Origin: Sternotherus odoratus
Taxonomy: Eukaryota > Chordata > Testudines > Kinosternidae
Length of the DNA stretch: 64,000 nt
Assembly: GCA_032164245.1 (NCBI GenBank)
Contig: JAVMKO010000001.1
Coordinates: 76,505,892-76,569,891, forward strand
Direction of reading: 5' to 3'
Below, in pieces: positions 10,701 through 21,789 of this stretch. The notes under the pieces were generated by a model. That model was not told where the DNA came from and did not search any database. It saw only the letters and a list, made by a program, of their open reading frames with translations. Position 1 is the stretch's first letter; each line of letters opens with the position of its first letter. The translations under genes and the position numbers were made by a program.

Positions 10701-13700
10701 TCCAGACTGGTCAGCGCAGAAAAGTTTCATCAGAAGGAGGAAGAATGTGAAAAGCTGAAGGAAGAGAAAAGAGTCTTGGAGAAAAAGTAGGGGATGTGTA
10801 AATATTTCCTCCAGTGCTTATCTTTCTACAAAGAGTCTGATCCTTCTCCCAACGCTGTAACCCCCTGTAGCGGGGTGACCACCCGCTCCCTGCCGGAAAG
10901 GGCTGGAATAGCCCAGGGAAGGGGTGTGGCCAGGAGCCAGCAAACTCCCAGGCTTTGAGTGGGAAGCAGGCTCAGCTGTGAGGCCACCCCCCAAACACTC
11001 AGACCTGTATAAAGCCTGAGAGGCAGGGGCCTGACAGTCAGTCTCCTCTACATCTAGAGGAAGACAGGCCTAGCTGCAGGGAAGCCTTACACAGGGTACC
11101 TAGACTGGTGCAGGGCTGGGGCCAGGTGGTAGGCGCTGGGGGAAGCTCGAGCCTGGAAGCCCCAGGCTGCTGGGCCTGCTAGAAGGCCCGACCCAGAGGT
11201 ACTGGGGTTGCAAGGGGCAGCCCAGGGCTAGCAAAGGGAAGTAGCAGGCCAAACCCCTTTTGCCGGTGATGAGCAGCCTTGATACTGCAGTCTGCCTCAG
11301 CGAGCGGAGGCAAATGGTGACTGGCAGTGGCACAGCCTGAGGCAAAGTGGGGATAGTGGGTGGAGGGTTCCCCGGGGGGGGGGACCCTCAGACTCGAGGG
11401 GGTTCTGCAGGGGTGCAGCACCCTCAACTGGAGGGCGCCGGGGTCCGGGAGGGACACGGGGCCAGAGTAGGAGTGGGACATCGGCCGGCAGAGGGCGCTC
11501 CGGAGGCTGGAAAAGCTAATTCCCAAGATGACCAGCAGGAGGCGCCGCCGGGGTGAGTGTCCGCTTGCTTACACCCCCCCTATGCCACCTTGGCAGCTGA
11601 AGTATCCCCTCCCCAGACTCTCTGCCTCCATGGGGCATCTGTACTACTGGCTGCAGTGAGATGGGCAACTATGGCAGCTCCGTGTCTGTCCCAGTACCCA
11701 GGTGCAGATGAAAGAGACAAGCTCTCAAGACAAAACCCAGGTGTTGTTTAGAATTTAGATCATGCTAGCTGCCACATGCGGAATATCGCTGACAGGGTGA
11801 TACTTTTCCGGATGCTTACTGGTCGGGGGAAATGGTTTTGGGATTGGGAAGTGCAGAGTAGAGGTTGTGTGCTTGTGGATTACATGGAAATTCTTAAAGT
11901 ATTTCAAGCTTATTATTAATTATCTCTTTATGAATTAAAAGCCCATTAGTCTTGATGTGTGTCCTTTGTATCTAGCACTTTCATTTTAAAATGAACTGTT
12001 TAACCCCCTTCTGGCCCTAGATTGGACCATTTCTTGGCCGAGGCAATGGGAAGCCATACGTCGTCTGAGAACTTGAATGATCCCTGTCGAGTATCAGCTG
12101 TTCTGGAGATGTACGACAGGCTCAGGACACATGAATGGGAGAAAGCCAAATGCGCTGCAGGTTGCTACACCTTTCCAATGACATATGGTAGCACTATAAT
12201 TAAGGTTTGTTCCTATTCATATCCTAGAACTCAAATGTGTAAAGTCTGGAAAAAATAATAGCACTTTAGAAAAGTAGATGTGATCCAAGCACCTCTTGAT
12301 GCCAACTAGCCGAGGACAGAAGGGTACAGGGATCCCCTGGGTTCATCAAAAGAATGTCATGTATGGTCTCTAATGAAATCCTTGTGTCACACATGACGAC
12401 ATAATCATTGTAAAAGCAATGCACGGAGAATACATGAGGAGTTAAGTGTATTTGCTGAAAATTAGGCTCTGTAGGACTGGTAGTTCAAGGCAGGTCACTG
12501 AAATGTTGCGCACCATGAGACAAACTGCGCAGACAGGAGGAGGGGGAGATACTTGCCTCTCAGGTAGGTCGTTATGTGTCTTGCAATAGAATTCTGTTCC
12601 CATACTGAGTCAAATGTTCATTAAGAGTTTGTAGAAACTTCAGAAGGAAATTAATTGAGAGAGATAAACAGCCGAGGGAGCCCTGTTTTCAGGTGAAGCT
12701 CAAAGGTCTGGTCTGGTATATCTGGGGGGTGCAGAGAGATGCTCTGGCATCCTTCAAGCTGTGAAGAAAGGTTTCTGGTTGGCTTGATCTTATGAAAGGG
12801 GGATCTCAGCCATCCTGGTTGAAAATGCTGGGGAAAGGACTGGGAGTAAGCTCTCCTGTAAGAAAGTGGTTCTAAACCAGGAGTATGTGTACTGCAAAGT
12901 CCAGGGCAAGTGGTTTCCCATGGAAGCAGTTCTTCATATCAGTCTTTTAGTATTAAGAGCCATCAGAAATGCCAGTGCACTCTTCCTCCCATTCATCAGC
13001 GTTACTCAAATGAAAGTCATGATGGACAGTATAACCTGCATATTTTACAAATTGCCAAGGGGGAACCAGATCACCTTCCCTTCGCATGGAAATGCTGAAA
13101 CTTTGGAATTGGTGCATCTGACACAATGTGCTCCTTTCAGCCTCTTACCTACCAGGGACACAAAATGTGACAGCCGATAGTCTCAGTCAGAATTTCTTAG
13201 ACCAGGGGTCGTCAACCTTTCAGAGGTGGTGTGCCGAGTCTTCATTTATTCAGGGCTTCGCATGCCAGTCTGGAATGCTTCGGGCGGAAGCAGAGGGGCT
13301 GAGGGGGTCAGTCCGCCCCGCTTTGGGGGTTTCCCAGCAGGCTACTGCCAGCCCGCTGCCAACCTGGGTGAAGGTGCTGAGCGAGGCAGGTGGGGACCCT
13401 GTCTGGCAAGGGGCCAGCAGGGCGAACCCCAGAGTGGGGGTAGGCTGAGTGCTCAGCCCGCCACTACTTTGGCATTTCCCCTGCAGGCTCCTGCCAGCCG
13501 AGGTCTCAGCTCCCGCTGCCAGCCTGGGTTCCTTACACCCAGGCTGGCAGCGGGAGCTGACTGGGGCAGGTGGTGGGACCCTGGCTGAGCACTGAGCCCG
13601 CTACGGCTTTGGGGTTCCCCCGCTGGCATCTTGCCAGCTGAGGTCCCGCCGCCTGCCCCACTCAGCTCCTGCTGCCAGCCTGGGTGTAGAGCACCCAGGT

Positions 13701-16700
13701 TGGCAGTGGGAGCTGAGTGGGACACACGGGGGGCTGAGCTCTCCCCGCGTGCCAGCTGAAATCGGCTTGCGTGCCATAAGTTGCCGACCCGTGTCTTAGA
13801 CAATCACAAATGGTAAATGACTGCAACAGTGCTCCATGACATATTCAGCCTATGGAGCACTCTGACAATAGATCTGTTTGCCACTTACCAGAACAAGGCT
13901 ACGTTTTCACTACCTTCCAGATCAGTGGGTAGCGATCGATCTATCAGGGATTGATTTAACGCGTCTCATTTAGACGTGATAAATAGATCCCCAAAGGTGC
14001 TCCCTGTTGACTCCGGAGCTCCAGCTCGCTGAGGGGGAGCCTGCTGCCGCTGTGAGGACACCAGGTAAGACAACCTAAGATGCGCTGACTTCAGCTATGT
14101 TATTCATGTAGCTGAAGTTGCATATCTTAGGTCGACCCCCTCACCTTCTCCCACTAGTGTAGACCAGGCCCAAGAAATGTCTTCACTACTGTTCCCAACT
14201 TTGGACTAGGGAAACAGTTCCTGTGGATGCTCTCATCTTCCCACAGGGCAGGAAACTATTGTAGGCCTTTTTCCCATTCACTCTGATGTCCAAGCTCCTG
14301 TTAAAATTATGGTGAGAGAAAGCAAAAGTTATACTGATTATCCCCTCCTGGTCAAGACAAGTTTGGTACCTGTATCTTACATAGCTGGCAGTATGTCCTC
14401 CGATTCCTCTTAGGCCCATTCCCCACTGGCTCTCCCAAAATGACAGGTGGATTCTTCACCCCAAATTATGGATCCTTTGGCTCCAGGGTTGGCTCCTTCT
14501 TGGTTCCAACAGTTAGAGAGCGAGTGCTCGGAGGAGGTGCAAGAGGTGTTACTACAGGGACTCGTCGTACTCACTTTCAAAAATGGAAACAATTCCAAAT
14601 TTGGTGTGATTCCAAACACCACATCCTCCGCCCTCCCTTGGATCCTAGTCTGTATGCTAGATCTCAGAAGGAGTGGGCTCTCACTTAAGTAGATCTAACC
14701 GTCTCCCACCATCCAGTGGATGGATGTTAAGTATTTGCTCACCCAACAACATGCCTTAAGGAAACCTCTTCCCACATGTCAGACCAGTCACTCCAACCTG
14801 GGACCTCAATCTAGTTATGAGAAGCTTGACTAGATCACGCTTTGAACCTGGGGTCACATGCTCTCTGTTACACCTATCCATGAAGATGCCATTTCTAGTG
14901 GCCATTAACTCAGCACCTGGAGGCCGCACCCCAAGTTCCTCTGAAGGTAGTTTCCTCCTTTCATATGAACCAGCTAACTCATCTCACCATATTTTTTCCA
15001 AGAGCACATCATTCCAACATGGAGGCAACACTACATATGCTAGAAGTTAAGAGAACCCTGGCATTGTATTTGGTCAGGACTAAGGACTTGAGGAAGTCTC
15101 CCAAACTCTTCCTTTCATTCAAGGAAAGATCCAAGGGCTCTGCAATACCAACTCAAAGACTCTCCAAATAGGTCCCCAGTTGCATTAACCACTATTACCA
15201 TACGCATAACCTGCTGTTTCCATCAGAGATCCTCACGCACGCCACAAGATCCGTTTCCACTTCGGTTGTTTGTTAAAGATGTCCCCATCTCAGAAAAGTG
15301 TAGGGTGGCAATCTGGGTCTCTGCCAATACCTTCGCAGATCACTATGTGATCACCCAGGACTCTGTCGCTGATGCCATCTTCCGCTCTACAGTACTATTG
15401 TCAATAGCAGACTCCACACCAAAGCATCCCGGAACAGATGGTTCATGTGTTGCCTATGTTAGCTCTTGTTTTAGCTGAGTTGTTGTTTTCCAGCCCAGTA
15501 TGGTCTATGGCATGCCAGGGAGACCAGTCTAATTGTGCTGCACTATCCTGGCATTTAGAAAAGCAGGTTCAATTTCTTGTTGCCATTCTTCACTCCAACT
15601 AGTCATCAGCGGAGAGTGTTGCAGCACCTTGTCTGGTTTCCTTATGACTAGCGCTCTGCTTAGCCACATAGGAGATCTAGCTTTGATTTTTAATTATTGC
15701 TCCAATGCTGGGTGTATTGGGGAAAAATCATCACTGTACAGGGAAGAGGACAGCAGTCAGAAATGCGTGAACTGATTGTACCAGTGGGAGGTGCCCACAC
15801 TGGCACTCCCTTAATTGATTAACCTCCACAGATTACTGCAATAGCTTCAATCCCTGACAGCTGGCTGAAGCATTTTTGCACATGGATTCAAGGTGCATTT
15901 CTACTGATTGAGGGATGTTACAGTCAAATGACCTCTCTACTGCAGATGAGACTTAAGTCTTGTACTACTGCACCATGACTCTTGATCCTCATCAGTATTT
16001 ACAGAGATCTGTTGTTCTCTTTCCACCCCAGGCTGTATTTTCCAAATGTGAAGAAGAGCTGTCACAAAGACTGGAACAAATCTTTGAATTCCTTGAGATT
16101 CCAGTTTCGAAGGAAACCACAGATCTCTTTGGCAGCCAACAGGTATTTGGCAGCCAACAGGAGGTGGGAATCTGGGTAACCTGTTTAGATCTGCCACCTC
16201 TCTACAGCCTTATGCACATGAGGGAAATATCTCAAGTGTCCCACATTTGCTAAACGTGGTTCAACACCACCACTGTGAGCGATGCTGGAAGCCCTAACAT
16301 AGACCGGCAGCTACAATGGAAATAACCTGAGTTAAATTGTGAGCTGTGTGGGAGAGGCAGAGCAGAAGGGAGAACTGTGATTCCTTTATGTTTGTAACTG
16401 GTGTGACAGGAGAATGGTTGAGTGGTATGTAGTGTGGTAGGTCACATGGCTGAGAGACACTAATTCTGTCATGGATTGGCTGGAATGCACTGACAAGAGA
16501 TAGAAACCTCCTTCCAACCCCATGTCCCAGTCTGGCCATTTCCCCAAACCCTTGGTGCTGGAAGTTTCCAAATCACGGTTGGGCCAATAACAAGGAAGTG
16601 GATTATTCCCGTGTCATATCAGCTAACTCAGGCGGTTTTATTCTTTGTTTGGTTTGTAGCTGCCCCCTGGGATGGCAAGAGAGATAAAGAATCACCTTAA

Positions 16701-17743
16701 ACATCTCTATTTTAACTATGGAGAAGACATTTACCAAGCCAAGAGTTCGGTGAGTAAATGCCAAGCCTGGGAAGAGGGGTCCATTTCCAAATATGTCTGT
16801 GAAAGTCATGGTATTAAAACACACCTCTGAGTTCTGTGCTGTATTGTCCACGTCTACCATGGTTGTGGGATTCATCAAACCCCAATAATTTTCTTGTCCA
16901 GCCCCTTCCTTTTACTCCTCTTTCCATCCCCTTCAAAGATAACATTGTGGAAACCCCTCTGGCTGAGGAGCTCTAGATTATCCTCCCTTCATACCCTGTT
17001 GATACCATTCCTTAAATCAGTCAGAAGGGGCTCACGGAGTGTCTATATCTGGTTTCCATGTTGGGTTATGAGAGAGAGACGTATACTACCTTGTGTTATG
17101 TGTTATTGGAACCCAAGTTTCAATAACCATATTCCAACTCTACGAGACCAGGCTCTGTCCTGTTTCTTGTGGTAAAAGTCTACATGGGCTGCTATGGAGC
17201 TGTTCATCACTTTGCAGCCCTTCTTTCTCCTGTCACCTGCAAAGCTCAGTTTGGATTCTGGGGATCAAAGGAAGCCCATGGCTACTGGCATTATGCCAGA
17301 CGAGGGATCAGAGAAAATAAAGGATCCTCGGACATGCCTTTCCCACTACCATCAGTTCTAGGTTAGGAATTCAGTGACTGATGTTAGTCCATATTTAGAA
17401 GCAGCAAAGTGAGTTAAAGGTCAGTGGTAGTGTTTGCTTAGCAATTATTGCTTAACATTGCAGAGCACCTGTGATAATCACTGTCTTCCCTTTATTTCAG
17501 CCTTGTGTACAGAGATTTCAGCCCCTTTTGAAGTTCGCAGCAGACTGCTACAAAATTTACTGTTTGTTGCTTCTTCAGAACCCGCCAATTAAAGCTGTGT
17601 GGTCCATAATACCCTCAACAGCTTACATAGCTGTGGAGCATGTGGACAATAAAGTGATAGAAAGCAGGATGCCAATAAACTTTCTGTGGCCAGTGCTGAC
17701 CTGTGAGGAAAAGCTAATTAGAAAGGGTGTAATCTATGATTAA
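7774..17743 (+). CDS. Mieap (SPATA18)-like protein, tandem copy A, exons 2-9
   Basis: Exons are 7774-7863, 8343-8408, 9749-9829, 10694-10786, 12021-12204, 16032-16142, 16660-16749 and 17501-17743 (stop TGA-free TAA at the end). All have AG acceptors and GT donors, and all phases fit (2-2 for the early exons, phase 0 from exon 6 onward). Exons 2-5 encode a charged, coiled-coil-like region (VKYVEDKL, MEKRLQCLEK, HQKEEECEKLKEEKR). Exons 6-9 resemble the conserved C-terminal domain of Mieap: LEMYDRLRTHEWEKAKC, the CYKIYCLLLLQNPP block and the ending NFLWPVL then RKGVIYD (Mieap has a VWPAL-type motif). Mieap acts in mitochondrial quality control; that role is not shown for this gene. Exon 1 is broken, so the first usable in-frame ATG is 7826, giving about 301 residues. 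Full-length exons 2-9 without stops argue against long decay. AATAAA follows at 17790. Confidence 0.7.
7925..8146. other. Intron-2 tract nearly identical in copies A and B
   Basis: Compared by eye with 28206-28428, this intronic tract differs at about 3 positions in about 222. The adjacent intron sequence (8212-8340 against 28490-28618) is clearly more diverged. It contains GAGATGCCGG near 7998 and a GAGAAAGAGACAGAGAGAGG purine run near 8099. No coding signal was found. Confidence 0.65.
10268..10424. mobile_element. hAT-like MITE private to copy A
   Basis: The flanks GTCATGAG (10260-10267) and GTCATGAA (10425-10432) match at 7 of 8 positions. The ends CAATGTTTCCTCTAA and TTAGAGGGAACAGTG form inverted repeats. 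Copy B has the empty site at about 30410-30425. The interior holds tandem TTGTGC and TGTGCAAAT motifs. Confidence 0.75.
10866..11573. mobile_element. Solo LTR private to copy A
   Basis: This insertion of 708 bp starts TGTAGCGGGGTGAC and ends CTTGCTTACA (TG...CA), within a run of C. Copy B shows the uninterrupted site at about 30845-30857. A TATAAA box is at 11008-11013. A fragment of the same family in the reverse orientation lies at 18846-18925. It is an LTR-retrotransposon solo LTR; Gypsy or retroviral origin cannot be decided from the LTR alone. Confidence 0.75.
12660..12857. repeat. LTR-like repeat fragment shared by copies A and B
   Basis: This stretch of intron 6 aligns with 31955-32155 of copy B, so it predates the duplication. 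The copy B sequence continues to about 32640 and resembles 35960-36480 downstream (GTGCTG, GTGTTAAGC, AATCCTGA blocks). I take these for pieces of one LTR family, without having both ends. Confidence 0.4.
13203..13793. mobile_element. hAT-like element nested in the DIRS remnant
   Basis: An exact 8-bp target-site duplication, TCTTAGAC, lies at 13195-13202 and 13794-13801. The ends CAGGGGTCGTCAACC and GTTGCCGACCCGTG are imperfect inverted repeats. The GC-rich interior repeats a block built around CCAGCCTGGGT and GGGAGCTGA in both orientations. No transposase was seen. Confidence 0.85.
13895..14171. repeat. Harbinger-type MITE nested in the DIRS remnant
   Basis: The ends AAGGCTACGTTTTCACTACC and, in reverse complement, GGGCCTGGTCTACACTAGTG are inverted repeats. 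The interior has the family's GATCGATCTATC and ACTTCAGCTATG motifs, as in 3412-3691 and 55255-55548. Confidence 0.7.
16270..16755. other. Intron 7 and exon 8 tract nearly identical in A and B
   Basis: Against 33460-33948, about 11 differences were counted by eye in about 345 bp of intron. Exon 8 (16660-16749) is identical at all 90 bases. Exon 9 and exons 2-6 of the same genes differ at many residues. Confidence 0.7.
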
Positions 17744-17789
17744 AAGTAATGGCTGTTTGGAGCCAAACTATACCCCTGTGTCAAAAAGC

Positions 17790-17795
17790 AATAAA
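17790..17795 (+). promoter_or_regulatory. Poly(A) signal AATAAA of Mieap-like copy A
   Basis: AATAAA lies 47 bp after the stop codon. Copy B has AATAAA in the equivalent place (35238-35243), so the very short 3' UTR is shared by both genes. Confidence 0.7.
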
Positions 17796-17967
17796 AAGCA
17801 AGTAAATTTGCAGCCTGGTAGTATGTGTCTTTTTTTTTTTATCCAGCAAATACCTGGGTTTCACCTCTTGTAATTTAGCTTTGGAGGTGGACACACTGGA
17901 AAGTGTAGGATTTACAAATAGGGTATTAAATGTCTCCAGGTATCTCATGGAAAACATTTTTCTTATA

Positions 17968-18159
17968 GAATCAGAGAGGTAGCCGTGTTAGTCTGGAATA
18001 ACAGAGGTAACAGAGTCCTGTGGCACCTTAAAGACTAACTAAAGTATTGAAGCATAAGCTTTCGTGGGCTAATACCCACTTCGTTGGATGCAAGCAGTGG
18101 CTTGCATCCGACAAAGTGGGTATTAGCCCACGAAAGCTTATGCTTCAATACTTTAGTCA
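17968..18159. mobile_element. Foldback Penelope-like insertion with hammerhead-like cores
   Basis: A perfect 12-bp duplication, ATTTTTCTTATA, flanks it (17956-17967 and 18160-18171). The insert consists of an antisense arm (17968-18093) and a sense arm (18095-18158) of the same sequence, an inverted dimer. The sense arm has CCGACAA (18108-18114), a GTGGG...CCCAC hairpin and GAAA (18132-18135). That is the layout of a type I hammerhead ribozyme core (CUGANGA, stem II, GAAA) with core changes. Such ribozymes are known in Penelope-like elements. Confidence 0.75.
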
Positions 18160-18659
18160 ATTTTTCTTATAAATACTTTTGTTCCCGCCTGTCTCAAATT
18201 GTAGGTACTTATCCCCCCCCGTTTATTCCCAAGTGTCATTTGTGTGAAAACAGAATCTCCATTTTTAAATTATCTGCCATTTATTCTCCACACCTGGAAG
18301 TCACAGTCCACTGCATGTGACATTGTCACAATATATCTCCACAAAAAACAGGGTCATGCCTTCTGCTGGAGAATAAGCAGTGGGAAGGGATAAAGATGAG
18401 CTGTTAGGAGCAGGTATCTTGTTTGCATTAAAATATCCCTAGCAATCAAGAGTGAGGAAAGGGAAATGCAGGATATGGAAATATAAACCTTGAGTTCCAG
18501 GACTCACTAAATTCACGAGGATCAAAGAGATCAAAGGCTGAGTATACATAAGTGACCAGTTGTAGTAGATGTCAAAGGATGATTGGAGCCCAGTAGAAAT
18601 GCAGCCTCACCTCCTACCCACCCATTACAGCCTAGCTGCTTCTCACGAACTAATCCTAA

Positions 18660-19000
18660 AAAACTAATCCTTCCACTATCTGCAGGGCCAGCTCTAGCTT
18701 TTTTACCACCGTAAGCAAAAAAAAAAAAAGGGTCTCGAGCACCGCCAAAGCAACAACAACAACAACAACAACAACAAAAAACAACAAAAAACAACAAAAG
18801 CAACAAAAACAACAAAAAACAACAAAAAACGGGGGTGGGGGAGTGTAGCGGTGAGACAGCTCACCCCTTCGGTGCCTCCTGCTGGTCATCCGGGAATTAG
18901 CTCTCTCGCCTTCAGAGCCCCCTCCACAGGCCGGTGGCCAGGGCCTGTGCAAGGATATTTTGCACCCTAGGCAAAACTTCCACCTTGTGCCCCTCCCCCC
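18660..19000. repeat. AAC-rich simple repeat and LTR fragment
   Basis: An (AAC)n and (A4-6 C) rich stretch lies at about 18749-18830 after an A run at 18718-18730. It is followed at 18846-18925 by the reversed end of the LTR family seen at 10866-11573 (GCCTCCTGCTGGTCATC and GGAATTAGCT blocks). Confidence 0.6.
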
Positions 19001-19504
19001 CCCCGCACATTGGCTCATTGAGGGACAAATCCCAACGAACCTTTATAGACGCCAGGGGCCAGCCATGCCCAGGTTCTTCCCTCCCCGCCCCCCTGAGCTC
19101 CCCTGGAAGGTGCACAGCCCCGCCGTGAGCCCTCCCGACCCCGGCGGTCCCCCACCCCAAGCCCTGGGTCCACTCACTGCCTTTGCCGGGCTTGGGCCGC
19201 TTCTTCACCATGCCAACGTCCTCTGCCTTCACCCCCTGCATCAGCTCCTGGTCCTTGCCCATGGCAAGTGGCCGGGTGTGGCGGGGGCGGGCTGCCCTCA
19301 GAGGCCGGGCATCCCCGGCTGCAGCGCAGGGCCCTGAGCCTTTTCTGAGAGGGGCAACGGTGGTGGCAACTCACGCCCGGGAGCTGCAGAGCCTGAGCGC
19401 GGCGAGGGAGGGAACCGGGGAGCCCCCGGGGCCAGTGCCTGTGATGCGTCTGCTGCAGAAGCCCCCGGGGTGTGCACTGGGCTGCAGCCTGGGCAGGAGG
19501 GGAT

Positions 19505-20150
19505 AGAGTTACCATATTTGAACTTTCAAAAAAGAGCACATTCCATGGGGGTGGGGGTAGCCCCACCCCTATCCACTCCCCCCCACACTTCCCACCCTCC
19601 ACAGAACCCCCAACCCCCGCCTGCTTCTTGTTCCCTGATCACCCCCTTCTGGGACCCCTGCCCCTAACCGCCCCCCCCCCGGGACCACCCCCTATCTAAT
19701 CCTCCCTTCTTCTTGTCCCCGACTGCCCCTTCCTGAGACCCCACCCCCACCCTAATTGCTCCCCTAGGACCTCATCCCCAACCTGTCCCCCTGACTGCCC
19801 TGAATCCTATCCATACCCCCTCCCCTTGACAGACCACCAGGACTCCCACGCCTATCCAACCACTCCCTGTCCCCGACTCCCCCCCCAGAATCCCTGACCC
19901 ATCTTACCCCCCCTGCTCCATGTCTCTTGACTGCCCCTACCCCCTCTCCACGCCCCTGCCCCCGACAGGCTCCCCCCAGAACCACTGACCCATCCAACCC
20001 CCCCTGCTCCCTGACTGCCCCGACTCCTCTCCACACCCCCTTCCCCTGACAAGCTCCCTCCCGAACCTCTGACCCATCCAACCCCTCCCCGTTCCCTGTC
20101 CCTTGACTGCCCCCTCCAGAGACCCCCTGCCCTTGGTCCAGCCCGCCGGC
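19505..20150. repeat. C-rich degenerate repeat element
   Basis: The sequence is an irregular tandem of CCCCTGACTGCCCC, CCTATCCAACC and GGGACCCC blocks. The same body recurs at 49340-49770 inside POLDIP3 intron 2, so it is a dispersed element, not a local expansion. The long open frames on both strands are composition artefacts. Confidence 0.55.
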
Positions 20151-20869
20151 ATGCTACCGCAGACGTGCTACCGCAGACATGCTGCCACGCTCCCCCACCG
20201 AGTGCACAGCTCCGCCCCTGCCATACTGGGCTGCAGGGGAGGGGTGGGGAGGGGAGGACCACTGCTGGCCAGGCTGTAAGTCTGGTGCAGGGCTAAGGCA
20301 GGCCCCCTACCCGGCTCTGTGTGGATCCTGGAAGTCACTGACATATCCCTTCAGCCCCTAGGCACAGGGGCAGCCAATGGGAACTGCAGGGGTGGCACCT
20401 GTGGGTGGGGGCAGCGCACAGAGATGCCTGGCTGTCCCACACCTAGCGGCTGCAGGGACGTACCAGCTGCTTCTGGAAGCTGCCTGAGGTAAGTGTCTCC
20501 AGGAGCCTGTACCCCGCACCCCTTCACACACCCCAACCCTCTGCTCCAGCCCTGAGCTTCTTCCAGCACACAAACTCCCTCCTGGACCCCACACTTTGCA
20601 CCCACTCCCACAATCCAAACTCCTCAGCCCCATTCCATCCCCAACCCCACATCAAAGCCTGCACCACTAGCCAGAGCCCTCACATCTCCCACACACCTGC
20701 ACCCGCAGCCCAGAGCCCCCTCCTGTGCCCCAAACCCTCATTCCTGGCCCCACTCCAGAGCCTACCTCCCCTCCCATATCCAAGAGCTAGAGCCCTCACC
20801 CCCTCCCACACCCAAACCCCCTGCCCCAGCCCAGTGAACATGAGTGAGGATGGGGGAGAGCAAGTGACA

Positions 20870-21640
20870 GAAGGAGCGGGGATCGAGCGAGTGGGGGCGT
20901 AGCCTTTGTGAAGGTTGTGGCAAGGGTGTTGGATGTACTCTCCCTGCCAAGAAAGAAAGGAGGATCCAAGGTTTCCACCCTGCCCAAGCAGCTGTGAGAA
21001 AGAGAAATCCAGCTGCACAGATTTGCAAAACAGCAAGACCAGCAGGAAGGAAAACAAAGTCTAGGGGTTTCAGAGATGGAAAACACAGATGAGACAGCGG
21101 AAGGGGGAGTCGAGCCTCGTGTCCCTGGAACCGGGATGTTTTGGGAACGTCGAAGAGACCACAGAAAGCCAGTTAGGACTAGCACAGACGGCACCAGGGG
21201 CAGAGGCCCCTGAACGGAGCACCCCGCCTCACCCCGTCCTCCCGAGGAGCAAGGACTTAAAGCCCTCCTGAGAGCTGGAGCAATTTGTAGAGCACAGCAG
21301 ATCCTTGGATGGCCTGATCCCAGGACAGCACGCCCGTCCACCTTCCCTCCTCCACCTTCTTCTGAATTTACACCCAGACTTGGCCAGTCTGGGTCTTGCG
21401 TGTGTGAGTATGAAGGTGGATTGGACTTGGGGCATTAACACTTTCTTTCTTCCCCTGAGTGACGTGGGAGCGTTCCCAACACTCTGTTGTTATTTTATTA
21501 TTTTATTAATAAAGCTTTAAAATTTAGTCACATGGTGTGTTCTCTTCATCTCCGCCCCTACAATCCTGTGGTATTAGCCTGATCAACTAAGGCCTAGGCA
21601 GATTGATAACGAAAATCTGTCACAGTAGAACCACTCAGGT
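20870..21640 (+). repeat. LTR-like sequence with poly(A) signal
   Basis: An AATAAA at 21508-21513 follows an AT-rich run and precedes GTGTTCTCTTCATCTCCGC, in the manner of an LTR R-U5 end. Both boundaries are unclear. Confidence 0.35.
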
Positions 21641-21789
21641 AAACAGAAAAGTCGGTCATGGATGTCCGCAAAGCAGTGTGGACTGCCAAAGTAATTCACA
21701 GCCGCAGCATATACGTGAATAGACTGCACTAACGCAAGTCTCCCTGTGATGCATAGGTAAAAGGAAGGGAGTGGGCATCTGACCAAAAG

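Larger units (their letters stand above)
12858..15478 (+). mobile_element. Decayed DIRS-like retrotransposon (RNase H and tyrosine recombinase)
   Basis: This insertion in intron 6 of copy A is absent from copy B. At about 12905-13200 it encodes, with frameshifts, the RNase H tail typical of DIRS elements: VLRAIRNASALFLPF, then KVMMDSITCIFY, then YLPGTQNVTADSLS. At about 14420-15450 it encodes remnants of a tyrosine recombinase: KRTLALYLVRTKDLRKSPKL near 15044, and HATRSVSTSVV near 15239, which holds the catalytic H-x-x-R. Many stops and frameshifts show it is dead. It is interrupted by a hAT element (13203-13793) and a Harbinger MITE (13895-14171). Both ends are poorly defined. Confidence 0.75.

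Noticed and set aside
19174..21341. Several open frames of 100-180 codons in the spacer
   Set aside because: C-rich or GC-rich repeats with no conserved motif; both strands are open at once, which is a composition effect.
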